Of a DNA stretch of 64,000 nucleotides, positions 16,395-25,405 are shown in pieces. The notes under the pieces were generated by a model, which worked only from the letters and a program-made list of their open reading frames with translations, ran no database searches and was not told the DNA's origin. Each line of letters starts with the position of its first letter. The stretch's first letter is position 1. The stretch is taken from NCBI RefSeq assembly GCF_042427615.1, contig NZ_JBHMEZ010000013.1, positions 62,001 through 126,000 on the forward strand. Direction: 5' to 3'. Origin of the DNA: Formosa undariae (GTDB taxonomy: Bacteria; Bacteroidota; Bacteroidia; Flavobacteriales; Flavobacteriaceae). A program made the translations under genes and the position numbers.

Positions 16395-18059
16395 TTAATT
16401 GTTATCTAAAACAAATTCTAAAGGTTGCCCTGTAGCACCATTAGGAAAGCTTATTCCTAACATTCCTGAAATCGTTGGAGCAATATCAATAATTTCTGTT
16501 TTTTGTAACGTACTTCCATGTTTAATTCCTTTCCCGAAGAATAATAACGGTACATGTGTATCATAGTTTAATCCTGAACCATGCGTAGATCCGGTTTTAC
16601 TATAAGATATTACTGCTGGATTATATTGGTAAAGTACATCTCCTGAACGTTTTTGATTATATCCATTCTTAAATAAATTTTGTATCCCATTTGAATATCC
16701 GTTGTTACCGATTTCGGTGGCAGGATACGCTACATAAATATCCTCAAGAGAAATTAATTTATTAGCAACCTCTTGTTGTACATTTCCCAAGTTCAAGTTT
16801 AATTGATCTATTTTATCACGATTTAAAAAAATCTGATTATTACTGATGTTTTCGATTAGATCTGAAGCTCCGTATTTTTTAGCCATAAAGCTATTTAAGT
16901 TCTCTTTAAACTCGTCTTTACCAAAATATCCTGCTGGTACATTATGAGAATGCAAATAAGAAGGGACATCTACAGCTCCATGGTCTGCAGTTAAAAATAC
17001 TGTATACTCACCTTTACCAACATAACTATCCAAGATCTTGAATAAACGTTCTAAATCTTTATCTAGACGTAAATACGTATCTTCCACTTCTTTTGAATTC
17101 ACTCCAAAATTATGTCCTACGTAATCTGTAGACGAAAAACTAACAGTTAAAACATCGGTGACATCATCCTTACCTAAATCTTCTCCTTTAATTGCTGCTA
17201 TAGCAAAATCTGCTACTATACTATTTCCGTAAGGTGTTGCTTTAATAATATCAAAACCGCCATTACTTTTACTAAGCTTTTTTAAATCATATGGAAAAGT
17301 TGCCTCATCCTTACCTTTAAAACCACCTTCAAATTCATTTAAATCACTACCACTTTCTGTATAATTTTTAATATTATAAAGGGTATTCCAATCTTTTAAA
17401 TAAGATTTTGCAGTTTTAGATGAATTAAACTTTGTTACCCATTTAGGTAATTCTTCTTGATAATATGTACTCGAGATAAATACGCCTTCATCTTTACCAT
17501 GAAACCAGTAAGCCGCATTTGCCGTATGACCTGCAGGTAAAATAGCCCCTCTATCTTTAATAGAAATTCCGATAGTTTTACCTTCCATTTGAGTGAATAA
17601 TCTATTTTCGTCTGCGAATGTTGTCGTTAACATACGACTTGGAGACATCTTCCCTGCAACATCCTCAGTTCCTACAGGAGTTACATTCTCATCGCCAGCA
17701 CAGTATACACTGCTTTTAGTTTCCTTGTCGTACCAATTGTTCCCTATAATACCATGATTAGCAGGAGACGTCCCTGTATAAACAGAGGCATGCCCAGGTG
17801 CCGTATATGTAGGGATATAATTAAAGTGATTATTCTTACAGTTAAAACCTTCATCCATCATGCGCTTAAACCCACCTTCACCATATTTATTATAAAATCG
17901 AGTTAAATAATCGTAGCGCATTTGGTCAACTACTATACCAACCACTAACTTTGGTTTTACGTATATTTTTGAAGACTCAGTTTCTTGAGCTTTTTGTGCA
18001 AAACCTGCAACATAAAGTAAACAAGCTGTAAAAAGTAAAATTGAATTTTTCATAAACAT
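16395..18059 (-). CDS. PafA-like alkaline phosphatase
   Basis: Exported phosphatase of the alkaline phosphatase superfamily, 554 residues, with a signal peptide ending ..VAGFAQ near residue 21. Metal-site segment VVDQMRYD begins at 43. The threonine nucleophile lies in PTYTAPGHAS (83-92), with Asn107 nearby. KDR at 168-170 matches the Lys/Arg pair that favours phosphate monoesters in Elizabethkingia PafA. Late ligands are TADHGAVD and THGSG. This supports a phosphate-insensitive periplasmic monoesterase rather than a diesterase. ATG 18059 or 18053 would both serve. A -7-like TAATTTTG is at 18083-18076. It stands alone between convergent and divergent neighbours. Confidence 0.9.
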   Translation of the reverse strand: MFMKNSILLFTACLLYVAGFAQKAQETESSKIYVKPKLVVGIVVDQMRYDYLTRFYNKYGEGGFKRMMDEGFNCKNNHFNYIPTYTAPGHASVYTGTSPANHGIIGNNWYDKETKSSVYCAGDENVTPVGTEDVAGKMSPSRMLTTTFADENRLFTQMEGKTIGISIKDRGAILPAGHTANAAYWFHGKDEGVFISSTYYQEELPKWVTKFNSSKTAKSYLKDWNTLYNIKNYTESGSDLNEFEGGFKGKDEATFPYDLKKLSKSNGGFDIIKATPYGNSIVADFAIAAIKGEDLGKDDVTDVLTVSFSSTDYVGHNFGVNSKEVEDTYLRLDKDLERLFKILDSYVGKGEYTVFLTADHGAVDVPSYLHSHNVPAGYFGKDEFKENLNSFMAKKYGASDLIENISNNQIFLNRDKIDQLNLNLGNVQQEVANKLISLEDIYVAYPATEIGNNGYSNGIQNLFKNGYNQKRSGDVLYQYNPAVISYSKTGSTHGSGLNYDTHVPLLFFGKGIKHGSTLQKTEIIDIAPTISGMLGISFPNGATGQPLEFVLDNN

Positions 18060-18164
18060 TATATTATTTCTAAAACAAAATTAAGATTTTAAAATCTTTC
18101 TTAACTTAAATAATCATTAAATAAGTTATAGTATTTATTTACTTTAGCACTTACAAAACATTCT

Positions 18165-18902
18165 ATGAGCTATCTGCACAGTATTGGCGCTTACGCCATA
18201 ATGATTATTGAGATTTTCAAGAAACCGACGAAGTGGTCGGTTATGAAAAAACTCATTCTTAAAGACATCGATGATTTAATTATTGGTTCTTTGGGTATAG
18301 TTGCATTCATTTCCTTTTTTGTTGGAAGTGTTGTTACTATTCAAACAGCTTTAAATATGGATAATCCATTAATACCGAAATCGTTAATAGGTTTTGCCAC
18401 TAGGCAATCTGTAATTTTAGAATTTGCTCCCACTTTTATTTCCATAATTATGGCAGGGAAAGTAGGATCTTTTATCACCTCTAGTATTGGTACTATGCGT
18501 GTAACAGAGCAAATAGACGCTTTGGAGGTAATGGGAATTAATGCGCTTAACTATTTAGTTTTCCCTAAATTGATTGCATTAATGCTATATCCTTTTGTTA
18601 TTTCTATTTCTATGTTTTTAGGAATTGTAGGTGGATTAGCGGCATGTGCTTTTGGTAATTTTGCATCTGTAAACGATTATATTATTGGACTTCAAGAAGA
18701 TTTCATTCCATATCATATTGCATATGCTTTTATAAAAACCATTGGTTTTGCATTACTTTTAGCAACCATTCCGGCATATCATGGTTTTTATATGAAAGGT
18801 GGAGCTTTAGATGTTGGTAAAGCAAGTACAGTATCGTTTGTTTGGACCAGTGTTGCCATAATAACATTGAATTTTATACTAACACAAATCTTATTAAGCT
18901 AA
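18165..18902 (+). CDS. mlaE: MlaE-family ABC transporter permease
   Basis: Inner-membrane permease of the MlaE/YrbE family, part of ABC systems that move phospholipids between inner and outer membrane. The 245 residues hold the characteristic five to six membrane segments and the family stretch LEFAPTFISIIMAGKVGSFI followed by ITSSIGTMRVTEQIDALEVMGIN. The stop shares one base with the ATP-binding gene (TAATG). No MlaD/MCE gene is next to it here, unlike in proteobacteria. Confidence 0.92.
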   Translation: MSYLHSIGAYAIMIIEIFKKPTKWSVMKKLILKDIDDLIIGSLGIVAFISFFVGSVVTIQTALNMDNPLIPKSLIGFATRQSVILEFAPTFISIIMAGKVGSFITSSIGTMRVTEQIDALEVMGINALNYLVFPKLIALMLYPFVISISMFLGIVGGLAACAFGNFASVNDYIIGLQEDFIPYHIAYAFIKTIGFALLLATIPAYHGFYMKGGALDVGKASTVSFVWTSVAIITLNFILTQILLS

Positions 18903-19669
18903 TGATTGAAGTTAAAGATTTACAGAAATCCTTTGGAGATTCTCACATTTTAAAAGGAATTAGCACGACGTTTGAAAAAGGAAAAACAAACCTTATTATC
19001 GGACAAAGTGGTTCTGGTAAAACAGTATTTTTAAAATGTCTTTTAGGCTTATTCAATTATGAGTCTGGAAGTATTGCATATGAAGGACGCATATTTTCAA
19101 AATTATCTGATGAAGAAAAACGTGAAATTAGAGCAGAAATAGGCATGGTGTTTCAAGGCAGTGCTTTATTTGATTCTATGACGATTGCTGAAAACGTAAA
19201 ATTTCCTTTACAGATGTTTACTAAACAAAGTAACAGTGAAATGGACGACCGTGTTAACTTTGTTTTAAAACGTGTAAATCTAGAAGGAGCTCACAATAAA
19301 CTTCCTTCTGAAGCTTCCGGAGGTATGCAGAAACGAGTTGCTATAGCACGTGCCATAGTGAATAAACCAAAGTTCTTATTTTGCGACGAACCCAATTCTG
19401 GATTAGACCCAAAAACAGCTATTGTTATAGATAATCTTATTCAAGAAATCACAAACGAATACAATATTACCACCGTTATAAATACTCACGATATGAATTC
19501 GGTGATGGAAATTGGCGAAAAAATTATATTTTTAAAAGATGGTCTAAAGGCCTGGGAAGGTTCTAAAGACACCATTTTTAGAACGGACAATGAAGTTGTA
19601 ACAGACTTTGTTTATTCCTCAGAGTTATTTAAAAAGGTACGTAAGATGTATATCGAAGAAAACAATTAA
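18902..19669 (+). CDS. mlaF: MlaF-like ABC transporter ATP-binding protein
   Basis: ATPase partner of the MlaE permease, 255 residues. Walker A GQSGSGKT is near residues 34-41, the signature is EASGGMQKRVAIARA and Walker B is FLFCDEPNSGLD. The start is the ATG at 18902 in the TAATG overlap with mlaE; a GTG-, TTG- or ATG-initiated upstream frame would lie inside mlaE. Its stop overlaps that of the convergent DUF389 gene in a shared TTAA. Confidence 0.93.
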   Translation: MIEVKDLQKSFGDSHILKGISTTFEKGKTNLIIGQSGSGKTVFLKCLLGLFNYESGSIAYEGRIFSKLSDEEKREIRAEIGMVFQGSALFDSMTIAENVKFPLQMFTKQSNSEMDDRVNFVLKRVNLEGAHNKLPSEASGGMQKRVAIARAIVNKPKFLFCDEPNSGLDPKTAIVIDNLIQEITNEYNITTVINTHDMNSVMEIGEKIIFLKDGLKAWEGSKDTIFRTDNEVVTDFVYSSELFKKVRKMYIEENN

Positions 19670-21165
19670 TGTTTCACACGTTCGATAACTAAAGTATCTA
19701 ACTTTAATTTATATTTTAACCAACGCTCTAACTTATCTTGATCTTTTACTAAAGACTCTTCCTTCATGCCTTCTTTCCAACTTACTCCGAAAACAGGCAC
19801 CGTATCAATCTTTTTAAAATTTGAGGTAATTACAGGAGCATAACTAAATGAGACCAAGTTATCATAGTTAATTTGAACCTCTTTAAGGATACTTTCAAAC
19901 GGAATCGTTTTATCTTCTAAATACTGCAGCTGACCAACTTTTTTTTCTAAAAACGCAATTTTCTGAGTTTGAGAAAGTAAATCTAAAGAATCACGATATC
20001 GTAATTGCTCCATATATTTCACGTTATCCACATTTGAACTATTTTGATTGAATACAAAATGAGAATTTTGTAAAGAAGGATAATCCGCTAATCTAGCCTT
20101 TAATAGTTGGATAGTTTCTACAGGAATATAACCTAAACCATAGGTATTGAATTCAAAAATAGAACCGTCTTTACTATTCGAATATTTGTAAACAACATTC
20201 TTTTTAATGTACTCATATTGTGGCAACCCTTTTAATTCTCGGTCTAAGTATAACTGAGCTTCTCTATTAAAATTGCTCTCTTTTAAAACATCTACAAATG
20301 TCCACATTGCAGGAATCATAACTACTATAGCTAATACAGAAGCTATTTGTGATATACGCTTTCTTTTCTTAGAATTTACGTATTTAATCATTGGAAAACG
20401 TAAAATCTTAAGTGCAATAAACGTTGCTAAAGCAATAAAAATAGTATTTATTATAAACAAGTAAAAAGCACCTGAAGCATAGCCAATTCCTTTAGAGAAA
20501 TCGTCGAAAGCGACAGCTAATCCATATCCTACTGTACATAAAGGAGGCATTAAGGCTGTTGCAATCGCTACACCAAAAATCACAGATGCGATTGTTCCTT
20601 TTTTAGTACGCGCTATAATTAGCGCCGCACCACCAAAAAAGGCAATAAGAACGTCTCTAATATCAGGTTTTGTACGTGCTAATAACTCTAAAGATTCTTC
20701 TTGTAAAGGGAAAAATTTATAAAATAAAAATGCGGTCAAAACACTTAATAGTATCATGACCCCAAAATTAATAAGGGATTTTCTAAGCGTATCGATATCA
20801 TTAATTGCAACCGATAATCCAATTCCTAAAATAGGCCCCATTAAGGGAGAGATTAACATGGCACCAATAACCACTGCTGTAGAATTTGCATTTAATCCGA
20901 TAGAGGCGACAAAGATAGAACAAATCAAAATCCAAGCGGTAGCACCTTTAAAAGGGATATCTCCTTTAATCGCATCTATAGTCGCTTGCTGATCTGTATC
21001 TTGTCTGAAATCTAAAAGTTCTGACAAAAAATTCCTAAGGTTTTCAAGTAAGCCTTTCGCATCTTTCTTAATACCTTCCTTAGAATTCTCTACAGTCGAT
21101 TTTTGTGTTGAAGCTTTCACTTTGTCTGCTTCATCCTCTTCGAAATTAAATTTATTTTCGCTCAT
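19666..21165 (-). CDS. DUF389 membrane protein
   Basis: Integral membrane protein of 499 residues with a DUF389 core of about six hydrophobic segments between residues 70 and 300, including the conserved SIGLNANSTAVVIGAMLISPLMGPI region (about 87-111). An acidic, lysine-rich cytoplasmic N terminus precedes it. The C-terminal ~200 residues are soluble, with a coiled-coil-like stretch near LLSQTQKIAFLEKKVGQL. Function is not established for the family. It is last in the operon sprT-manC-DUF389, three bases after manC. Confidence 0.85.
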   Translation of the reverse strand: MSENKFNFEEDEADKVKASTQKSTVENSKEGIKKDAKGLLENLRNFLSELLDFRQDTDQQATIDAIKGDIPFKGATAWILICSIFVASIGLNANSTAVVIGAMLISPLMGPILGIGLSVAINDIDTLRKSLINFGVMILLSVLTAFLFYKFFPLQEESLELLARTKPDIRDVLIAFFGGAALIIARTKKGTIASVIFGVAIATALMPPLCTVGYGLAVAFDDFSKGIGYASGAFYLFIINTIFIALATFIALKILRFPMIKYVNSKKRKRISQIASVLAIVVMIPAMWTFVDVLKESNFNREAQLYLDRELKGLPQYEYIKKNVVYKYSNSKDGSIFEFNTYGLGYIPVETIQLLKARLADYPSLQNSHFVFNQNSSNVDNVKYMEQLRYRDSLDLLSQTQKIAFLEKKVGQLQYLEDKTIPFESILKEVQINYDNLVSFSYAPVITSNFKKIDTVPVFGVSWKEGMKEESLVKDQDKLERWLKYKLKLDTLVIERVKH

Positions 21166-21168
21166 AAA

Positions 21169-22248
21169 TTAACAGTATTCATCTCCAAACACGTCCCTAA
21201 CTTTATTACGCAATTGTTTTATATCTTGTTCTTTCTCTTTTGGATAAATTAAAAGGACATCATCCTTATCTATTATAATATAATCATTTAAACCTTCTAC
21301 GACAACAATTTTATCGCCCTTAGTTCTAATCATATTACCACTTGCATCTTTTACTAAAGTTCTAGCGTTTACAACGGCATTATTATCGGCATCTTTATCT
21401 AACTTATCGTATAAACTTCCCCAAGTACCTAAATCGTTCCAATCGAATTCGGCAGATAAAACATAAACATTTTTCGCCCCTTCCATAATTGCATAATCCA
21501 CAGAAATATTTTCTGCTTTCTCGTAATTTTCCGCAATAAATTCAGATTCTAATTCGGTATTATATGCGGGAATTCCGTTTTCAAATAATTGAAATAATTC
21601 TGGTTGATTAGATTTAAATGCTTTTACCACACTCGAAACACTCCACATAAAAATACCAGCATTCCATACAAAATTACCTTGCTTTATAAAGGATTTTGCT
21701 GTTTCATAATCTGGTTTTTCTCTGAATTGCTTTACTTGTTTTACAACATTTTCTGTTTCTGTATCAAATTCGATATATCCATATCCTGTATTTGGGAATG
21801 TCGGTTGAATACCTAATGTCATTAAAGCATCTTTTTCCTGACAAAAATCAAAAGCCGTTACTACATTTTTAGCAAACGCATCTTCGTCTTCGATCCAATG
21901 ATCGCTTGGAGCTACTAACATTAAAGCATCTGGATTCTCCTTCTGAATTTTTAATGCAGCATATAAAATACAAGGTCCGGTATTTCTCATCGCTGGTTCT
22001 AAAACCACTTGCTCTTGAGACACTTCTGGAAGTTGTTCCAAAACAAGGTCGTTATAGTCGGCATTAGTAAGAATATAAATATTCTGTTTAGGAATAAATT
22101 TTGCTAAACGCTGAAATGTTTTTTGGATTAAAGTATCTCCAGTTCCTAACATATCGTGAAACTGTTTTGGAAAACTGTTTTTGCTTATAGGCCAAAATCT
22201 TGAGCCTACTCCGCCTGCCATAATAATGGCGTAATTATTCTTGTTCAT
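21169..22248 (-). CDS. manC: Mannose-1-phosphate guanylyltransferase
   Basis: Makes GDP-mannose from mannose 1-phosphate and GTP, supplying polysaccharide and glycan synthesis. The 359-residue protein is the monofunctional form without the isomerase domain. Motifs are the nucleotide-binding AGGVGSRFWPISKNSFPKQF at residues 11-30, VAPSDHWIEDE, and the sugar-site FREKPDYETA. It lies 12 bp after sprT on the same strand and three bases before the DUF389 gene. Confidence 0.94.
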   Translation of the reverse strand: MNKNNYAIIMAGGVGSRFWPISKNSFPKQFHDMLGTGDTLIQKTFQRLAKFIPKQNIYILTNADYNDLVLEQLPEVSQEQVVLEPAMRNTGPCILYAALKIQKENPDALMLVAPSDHWIEDEDAFAKNVVTAFDFCQEKDALMTLGIQPTFPNTGYGYIEFDTETENVVKQVKQFREKPDYETAKSFIKQGNFVWNAGIFMWSVSSVVKAFKSNQPELFQLFENGIPAYNTELESEFIAENYEKAENISVDYAIMEGAKNVYVLSAEFDWNDLGTWGSLYDKLDKDADNNAVVNARTLVKDASGNMIRTKGDKIVVVEGLNDYIIIDKDDVLLIYPKEKEQDIKQLRNKVRDVFGDEYC

Positions 22249-22260
22249 TCTTACTTGTTA

Positions 22261-22854
22261 TTAAATAAGTTCTATTTCTACATTCGGGTTAAATAAATAC
22301 GTTTTTCCCGTTTTTATTTCAATACATTCAAAACGTTTTACACGCTTATTACCTTTTTTAAATTGCCTACCATTATGTATTTTGAATATACTACCACGCG
22401 GCACTTCAAAAATATAAGTTTTATCCGAATTATCATCATATTGTTTTAAAGCTAAAGATAAAATATGATCTGTGTCACTAGTTGCCTTCGGATTTTTAAA
22501 ATGATTTGCTAATAAAGGTAATAGATCAATGGGAAATACCTTTGGATTTAAAAAAGGCAACATTAAATGCTGAAAAGTAAATTTCCACTCTTTACCATGT
22601 GGTTTTATAAACTGTCCATAATTCTGGAAGGCTTCAAAATGAGCAATTTCATGAATTAGGGTAATTAAAAACCGATATGAATTCAAATTAGAATTAACTG
22701 TAATGAGATGTCTCCCATTCTTCAATTTTCTATAATCTCCGTGTCTCGTTTTACGTTCTCGTTTTACAATAAAATCGAGTTTATCGTTAGCCAGTAATTC
22801 CAATACTTGAGGAATTGAATGTTCTGGTATATAGCCTTGAAGTGTGTTATGCAT
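22261..22854 (-). CDS. SprT-like zinc-binding protein
   Basis: SprT/Spartan-like domain protein of 197 residues. The metalloprotease motif HEIAHFE and the downstream HGKEW histidine match the family's zinc site. The C-terminal part (GSIFKIHNGRQFKKGNKRVKRFECIE) is the basic region seen in flavobacterial homologues. Possible role in DNA-protein crosslink repair by analogy with Spartan, which is not shown for bacteria. First gene of an operon with manC and a DUF389 gene, starting almost directly at its promoter. Confidence 0.85.
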   Translation of the reverse strand: MHNTLQGYIPEHSIPQVLELLANDKLDFIVKRERKTRHGDYRKLKNGRHLITVNSNLNSYRFLITLIHEIAHFEAFQNYGQFIKPHGKEWKFTFQHLMLPFLNPKVFPIDLLPLLANHFKNPKATSDTDHILSLALKQYDDNSDKTYIFEVPRGSIFKIHNGRQFKKGNKRVKRFECIEIKTGKTYLFNPNVEIELI

Positions 22855-22861
22855 TCTACAA

Positions 22862-22891
22862 CAAATGTAAATGAAACTAATTAAAAACCAA
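22862..22891 (-). promoter_or_regulatory. Promoter of sprT-manC-DUF389 operon
   Basis: Minus strand: -33 TTG at 22891-22889, 19-base spacer, -7 TACATTTG at 22869-22862. The ATG is only seven bases downstream, so the message is predicted to be leaderless or nearly so. Confidence 0.6.
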
Positions 22892-22932
22892 TAGTATTAT
22901 ACCTTTAAGCGTCTTACAAAAATAGATTTCAG

Positions 22933-23847
22933 TTAGTCTCTAATTAGTGGCATAGTAGAACAACGTAATAAACCTTCCTGTTTAGAAATCTCTGCATAAG
23001 GAACCTCCTCTACGATTACACCTTTAGAGCGTAACCACGTGTTTAGTCTAAGAAATTTCACTTCTGAAATGACAACATTCTCATCAATAGAAAATATATT
23101 ACTGTTCATATTATACATTTCATCTCTTGATATATGAAACAGATTAGATGCTCCGAATAAATCTACTAAATACAAATAATCAGATTCGTCTCTAAACCCA
23201 TCTTTATAAATTATAGCTTTATCTCTACCAACTGGTTGAAAACAACAGTCTAAATGTAATGCATTATCTCTAGGCTCTATATTTGATTTAGCCAGATCAA
23301 ATTCTTTTACAATTTTATCAGGAAACAGCTCTTTTATAAATTTCACACCTTCAAGATTGGTACGTGCTGTAATATGACTTGAGTAATCGTCTCCTTTATA
23401 GGTTCCGATAAAAATATGATCGTTAAAAAGCATTACATCTCCTCCTTCGATATGTACTTCCTCTGGAGGTGTAATAATATGATCTGGATGAATTAAATTA
23501 ATAACATCTTGAAGTGCTTCTAACTCCTGTTCGCGATCGGGAAGTATATTTGCTTTTATAAATTTATTACCAACTACAAATGCAATATCTCTAGCAAAAA
23601 TTTGGTTATAATCTTCGATAAGTTTAGGACGAAAGACCTTTACATTGTACTTTTTAAAGATTTCTGCAACAGCTTCCATCTCCTTAACCATATCGGCTTC
23701 TAAAGGATAGGTTCCTGCCTTAATATGTTCAATGGACTTCGGATCGTAAGCTTCTTCAATTAAAGGCACTGGACCGTTAGAAATAGCTGTTCCTAATACA
23801 ACGGCACGTAACCGCGAGGTTTCATTTGTTACTTTTAATGACAACAT
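22933..23847 (-). CDS. Guanidine-modifying (arginine deiminase/DDAH-like) hydrolase
   Basis: Member of the guanidino-group modifying superfamily (arginine deiminase, dimethylarginine dimethylaminohydrolase, amidinotransferase), 304 residues. Catalytic features are ARDIAFVVGN, EEVHIEGGDVML, ALHLDCC (the His of the triad) and LLRCSTMP with the nucleophilic Cys near the C terminus. The substrate is likely arginine or a derivative, but hydrolase versus deiminase is not resolved. It follows gltA on the same strand; a hairpin with an embedded -7 box lies between them. Confidence 0.82.
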   Translation of the reverse strand: MLSLKVTNETSRLRAVVLGTAISNGPVPLIEEAYDPKSIEHIKAGTYPLEADMVKEMEAVAEIFKKYNVKVFRPKLIEDYNQIFARDIAFVVGNKFIKANILPDREQELEALQDVINLIHPDHIITPPEEVHIEGGDVMLFNDHIFIGTYKGDDYSSHITARTNLEGVKFIKELFPDKIVKEFDLAKSNIEPRDNALHLDCCFQPVGRDKAIIYKDGFRDESDYLYLVDLFGASNLFHISRDEMYNMNSNIFSIDENVVISEVKFLRLNTWLRSKGVIVEEVPYAEISKQEGLLRCSTMPLIRD

Positions 23848-23861
23848 ATCTTTTTAAATAA

Positions 23862-23923
23862 AAATGTCATTCCGAATATTTATAAAACAAAATTATGCTT
23901 TAAAATTATTCAAAATGACATTT
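23862..23923 (-). terminator. Hairpin between gltA and the deiminase-like gene
   Basis: On the minus-strand RNA a 17-bp helix forms between arms 23923-23907 and 23878-23862, including two G-U pairs that would be mismatches on the plus strand, so it is an RNA-level structure for minus transcripts. A U-rich run follows. The 28-nt loop contains TAATTTTG (23895-23888), a candidate -7 box for the next gene. Confidence 0.5.
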
Positions 23924-23943
23924 GATTATAAAATCGTTATCTA

Positions 23944-25230
23944 CTAACGATTTTCAACTTCAATAAAAGGTCTTAGTGTTTCACCAATATATAATTGACG
24001 AGGACGACCAATTGGTTCTTTTCTTAAACGCATTTCTCTCCATTGTGCGATCCAACCTGGTAAACGTCCGATTGCAAACATAACAGTAAACATCTCTTGT
24101 GGAATATTCATTGCTCTGTATATGATACCTGAATAGAAATCAACGTTTGGATATAATTTTCTATCAACAAAATATTGATCTTCTAAAGCTTCTTTCTCTA
24201 AACCTTTAGCTATTTCTAAGATTGGATCTTCTATTCCTAAAGCCTCTAGTACATCGTCTGCCGCTTTTTTAATGATTTTTGCTCTTGGATCAAAATTCTT
24301 ATATACACGGTGTCCGAATCCCATTAATCTAAATGGATCATTCTTATCTTTCGCCTTAGCCATATACTTCTTAGTGTCACCACCATCAGCTTCTATAGCT
24401 TGAAGCATTTCTAAAACGGCTTGATTAGCACCACCATGAAGTGGTCCCCATAAGGCAGAAATACCAGCAGAAATTGAAGCAAATAATCCTGCATGAGCAG
24501 AACCTACTATTCTTACTGTAGATGTAGAACAATTTTGTTCATGATCTGCATGTAAAATTAATAATTTATCTAACGCATCTACTAAAACTTGGTTTTGTAC
24601 ATATTTAGTACTAGGTCTAGAAAACATCATTTTAAGAATATTTTCTACATATCCTAATTCGTCATCTCCGTAATCTAAAGGAAGACCTTGTTTCTTACGC
24701 ATAGTCCACGCTACTAAAACAGGCATTTTACCTAAAATTTTAACGATGGCTTTATACATATCCTCTTCTGAATTTACATTCACAGAAGACGGGTTAAATG
24801 CTGTTAAAGCACTTGTTAGAGAAGATATTATTCCCATTGGATGTGCGGTCCTTGGAAAAGCATCTAAAATTTTCTTTATATCTTCATCGACTGCCGATTG
24901 CGCTTTAATATCATCATGAAATTTATCATTCTGAGCTTTTGTAGGTAATTCTCCAAAGATTAAAAGATAAGTAACTTCTAAGAAGTCTACTTTCTGAGCA
25001 AGTTCTTCTATAGAATAACCACGATATCTTAAAATTCCTTTTTCACCATCTAAAAAGGTAATAGCACTCTCACAAGACCCAGTGTTTTTAAAACCTGAAT
25101 CTAACGTAATTACTCCTTTTGTAGCAGTTCTTAAAGTAGTTATATCGATTGCGACTTCATTTTCAGTTCCTGTTATTATAGGAAATTCGTACTTTTCCCC
25201 ATCGATTTCAATTGTGGCTTGTTTTGACAT
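23944..25230 (-). CDS. gltA: Citrate synthase
   Basis: Condenses acetyl-CoA with oxaloacetate in the TCA cycle. At 428 residues it is the type II (hexameric, gram-negative-type) length. Catalytic residues are visible in HADHEQNCSTS, WGPLHGGANQAV and GFGHRVYKNFDPRA. The N-terminal beta domain (EIDGEKYEFPIITGTE) is that of GltA. It lies downstream of eno but behind the eno terminator, so it is a separate unit. Confidence 0.97.
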   Translation of the reverse strand: MSKQATIEIDGEKYEFPIITGTENEVAIDITTLRTATKGVITLDSGFKNTGSCESAITFLDGEKGILRYRGYSIEELAQKVDFLEVTYLLIFGELPTKAQNDKFHDDIKAQSAVDEDIKKILDAFPRTAHPMGIISSLTSALTAFNPSSVNVNSEEDMYKAIVKILGKMPVLVAWTMRKKQGLPLDYGDDELGYVENILKMMFSRPSTKYVQNQVLVDALDKLLILHADHEQNCSTSTVRIVGSAHAGLFASISAGISALWGPLHGGANQAVLEMLQAIEADGGDTKKYMAKAKDKNDPFRLMGFGHRVYKNFDPRAKIIKKAADDVLEALGIEDPILEIAKGLEKEALEDQYFVDRKLYPNVDFYSGIIYRAMNIPQEMFTVMFAIGRLPGWIAQWREMRLRKEPIGRPRQLYIGETLRPFIEVENR

Positions 25231-25351
25231 ATTAATATACTTATGTTTTTTTGTTTTTTTTCTTGATTCGCGCTAAAATACAAAATCTATTACTAATTAT
25301 TAATATAAATCCAATATCAATAATTAATTAATACGTAAATATATAAATAAC

Positions 25352-25383
25352 AAAAAACGATTATTTTCACAAATAATCGTTTT
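25352..25383 (-). terminator. Terminator of eno
   Basis: A perfect 13-bp hairpin (AAAAACGATTATT with AATAATCGTTTTT) and a 6-nt loop, with a T-run on the minus strand at its 3' edge, 23 bases past the eno stop. Confidence 0.75.
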
Positions 25384-25405
25384 TAGAATATATTTTAAAA
25401 AAATA

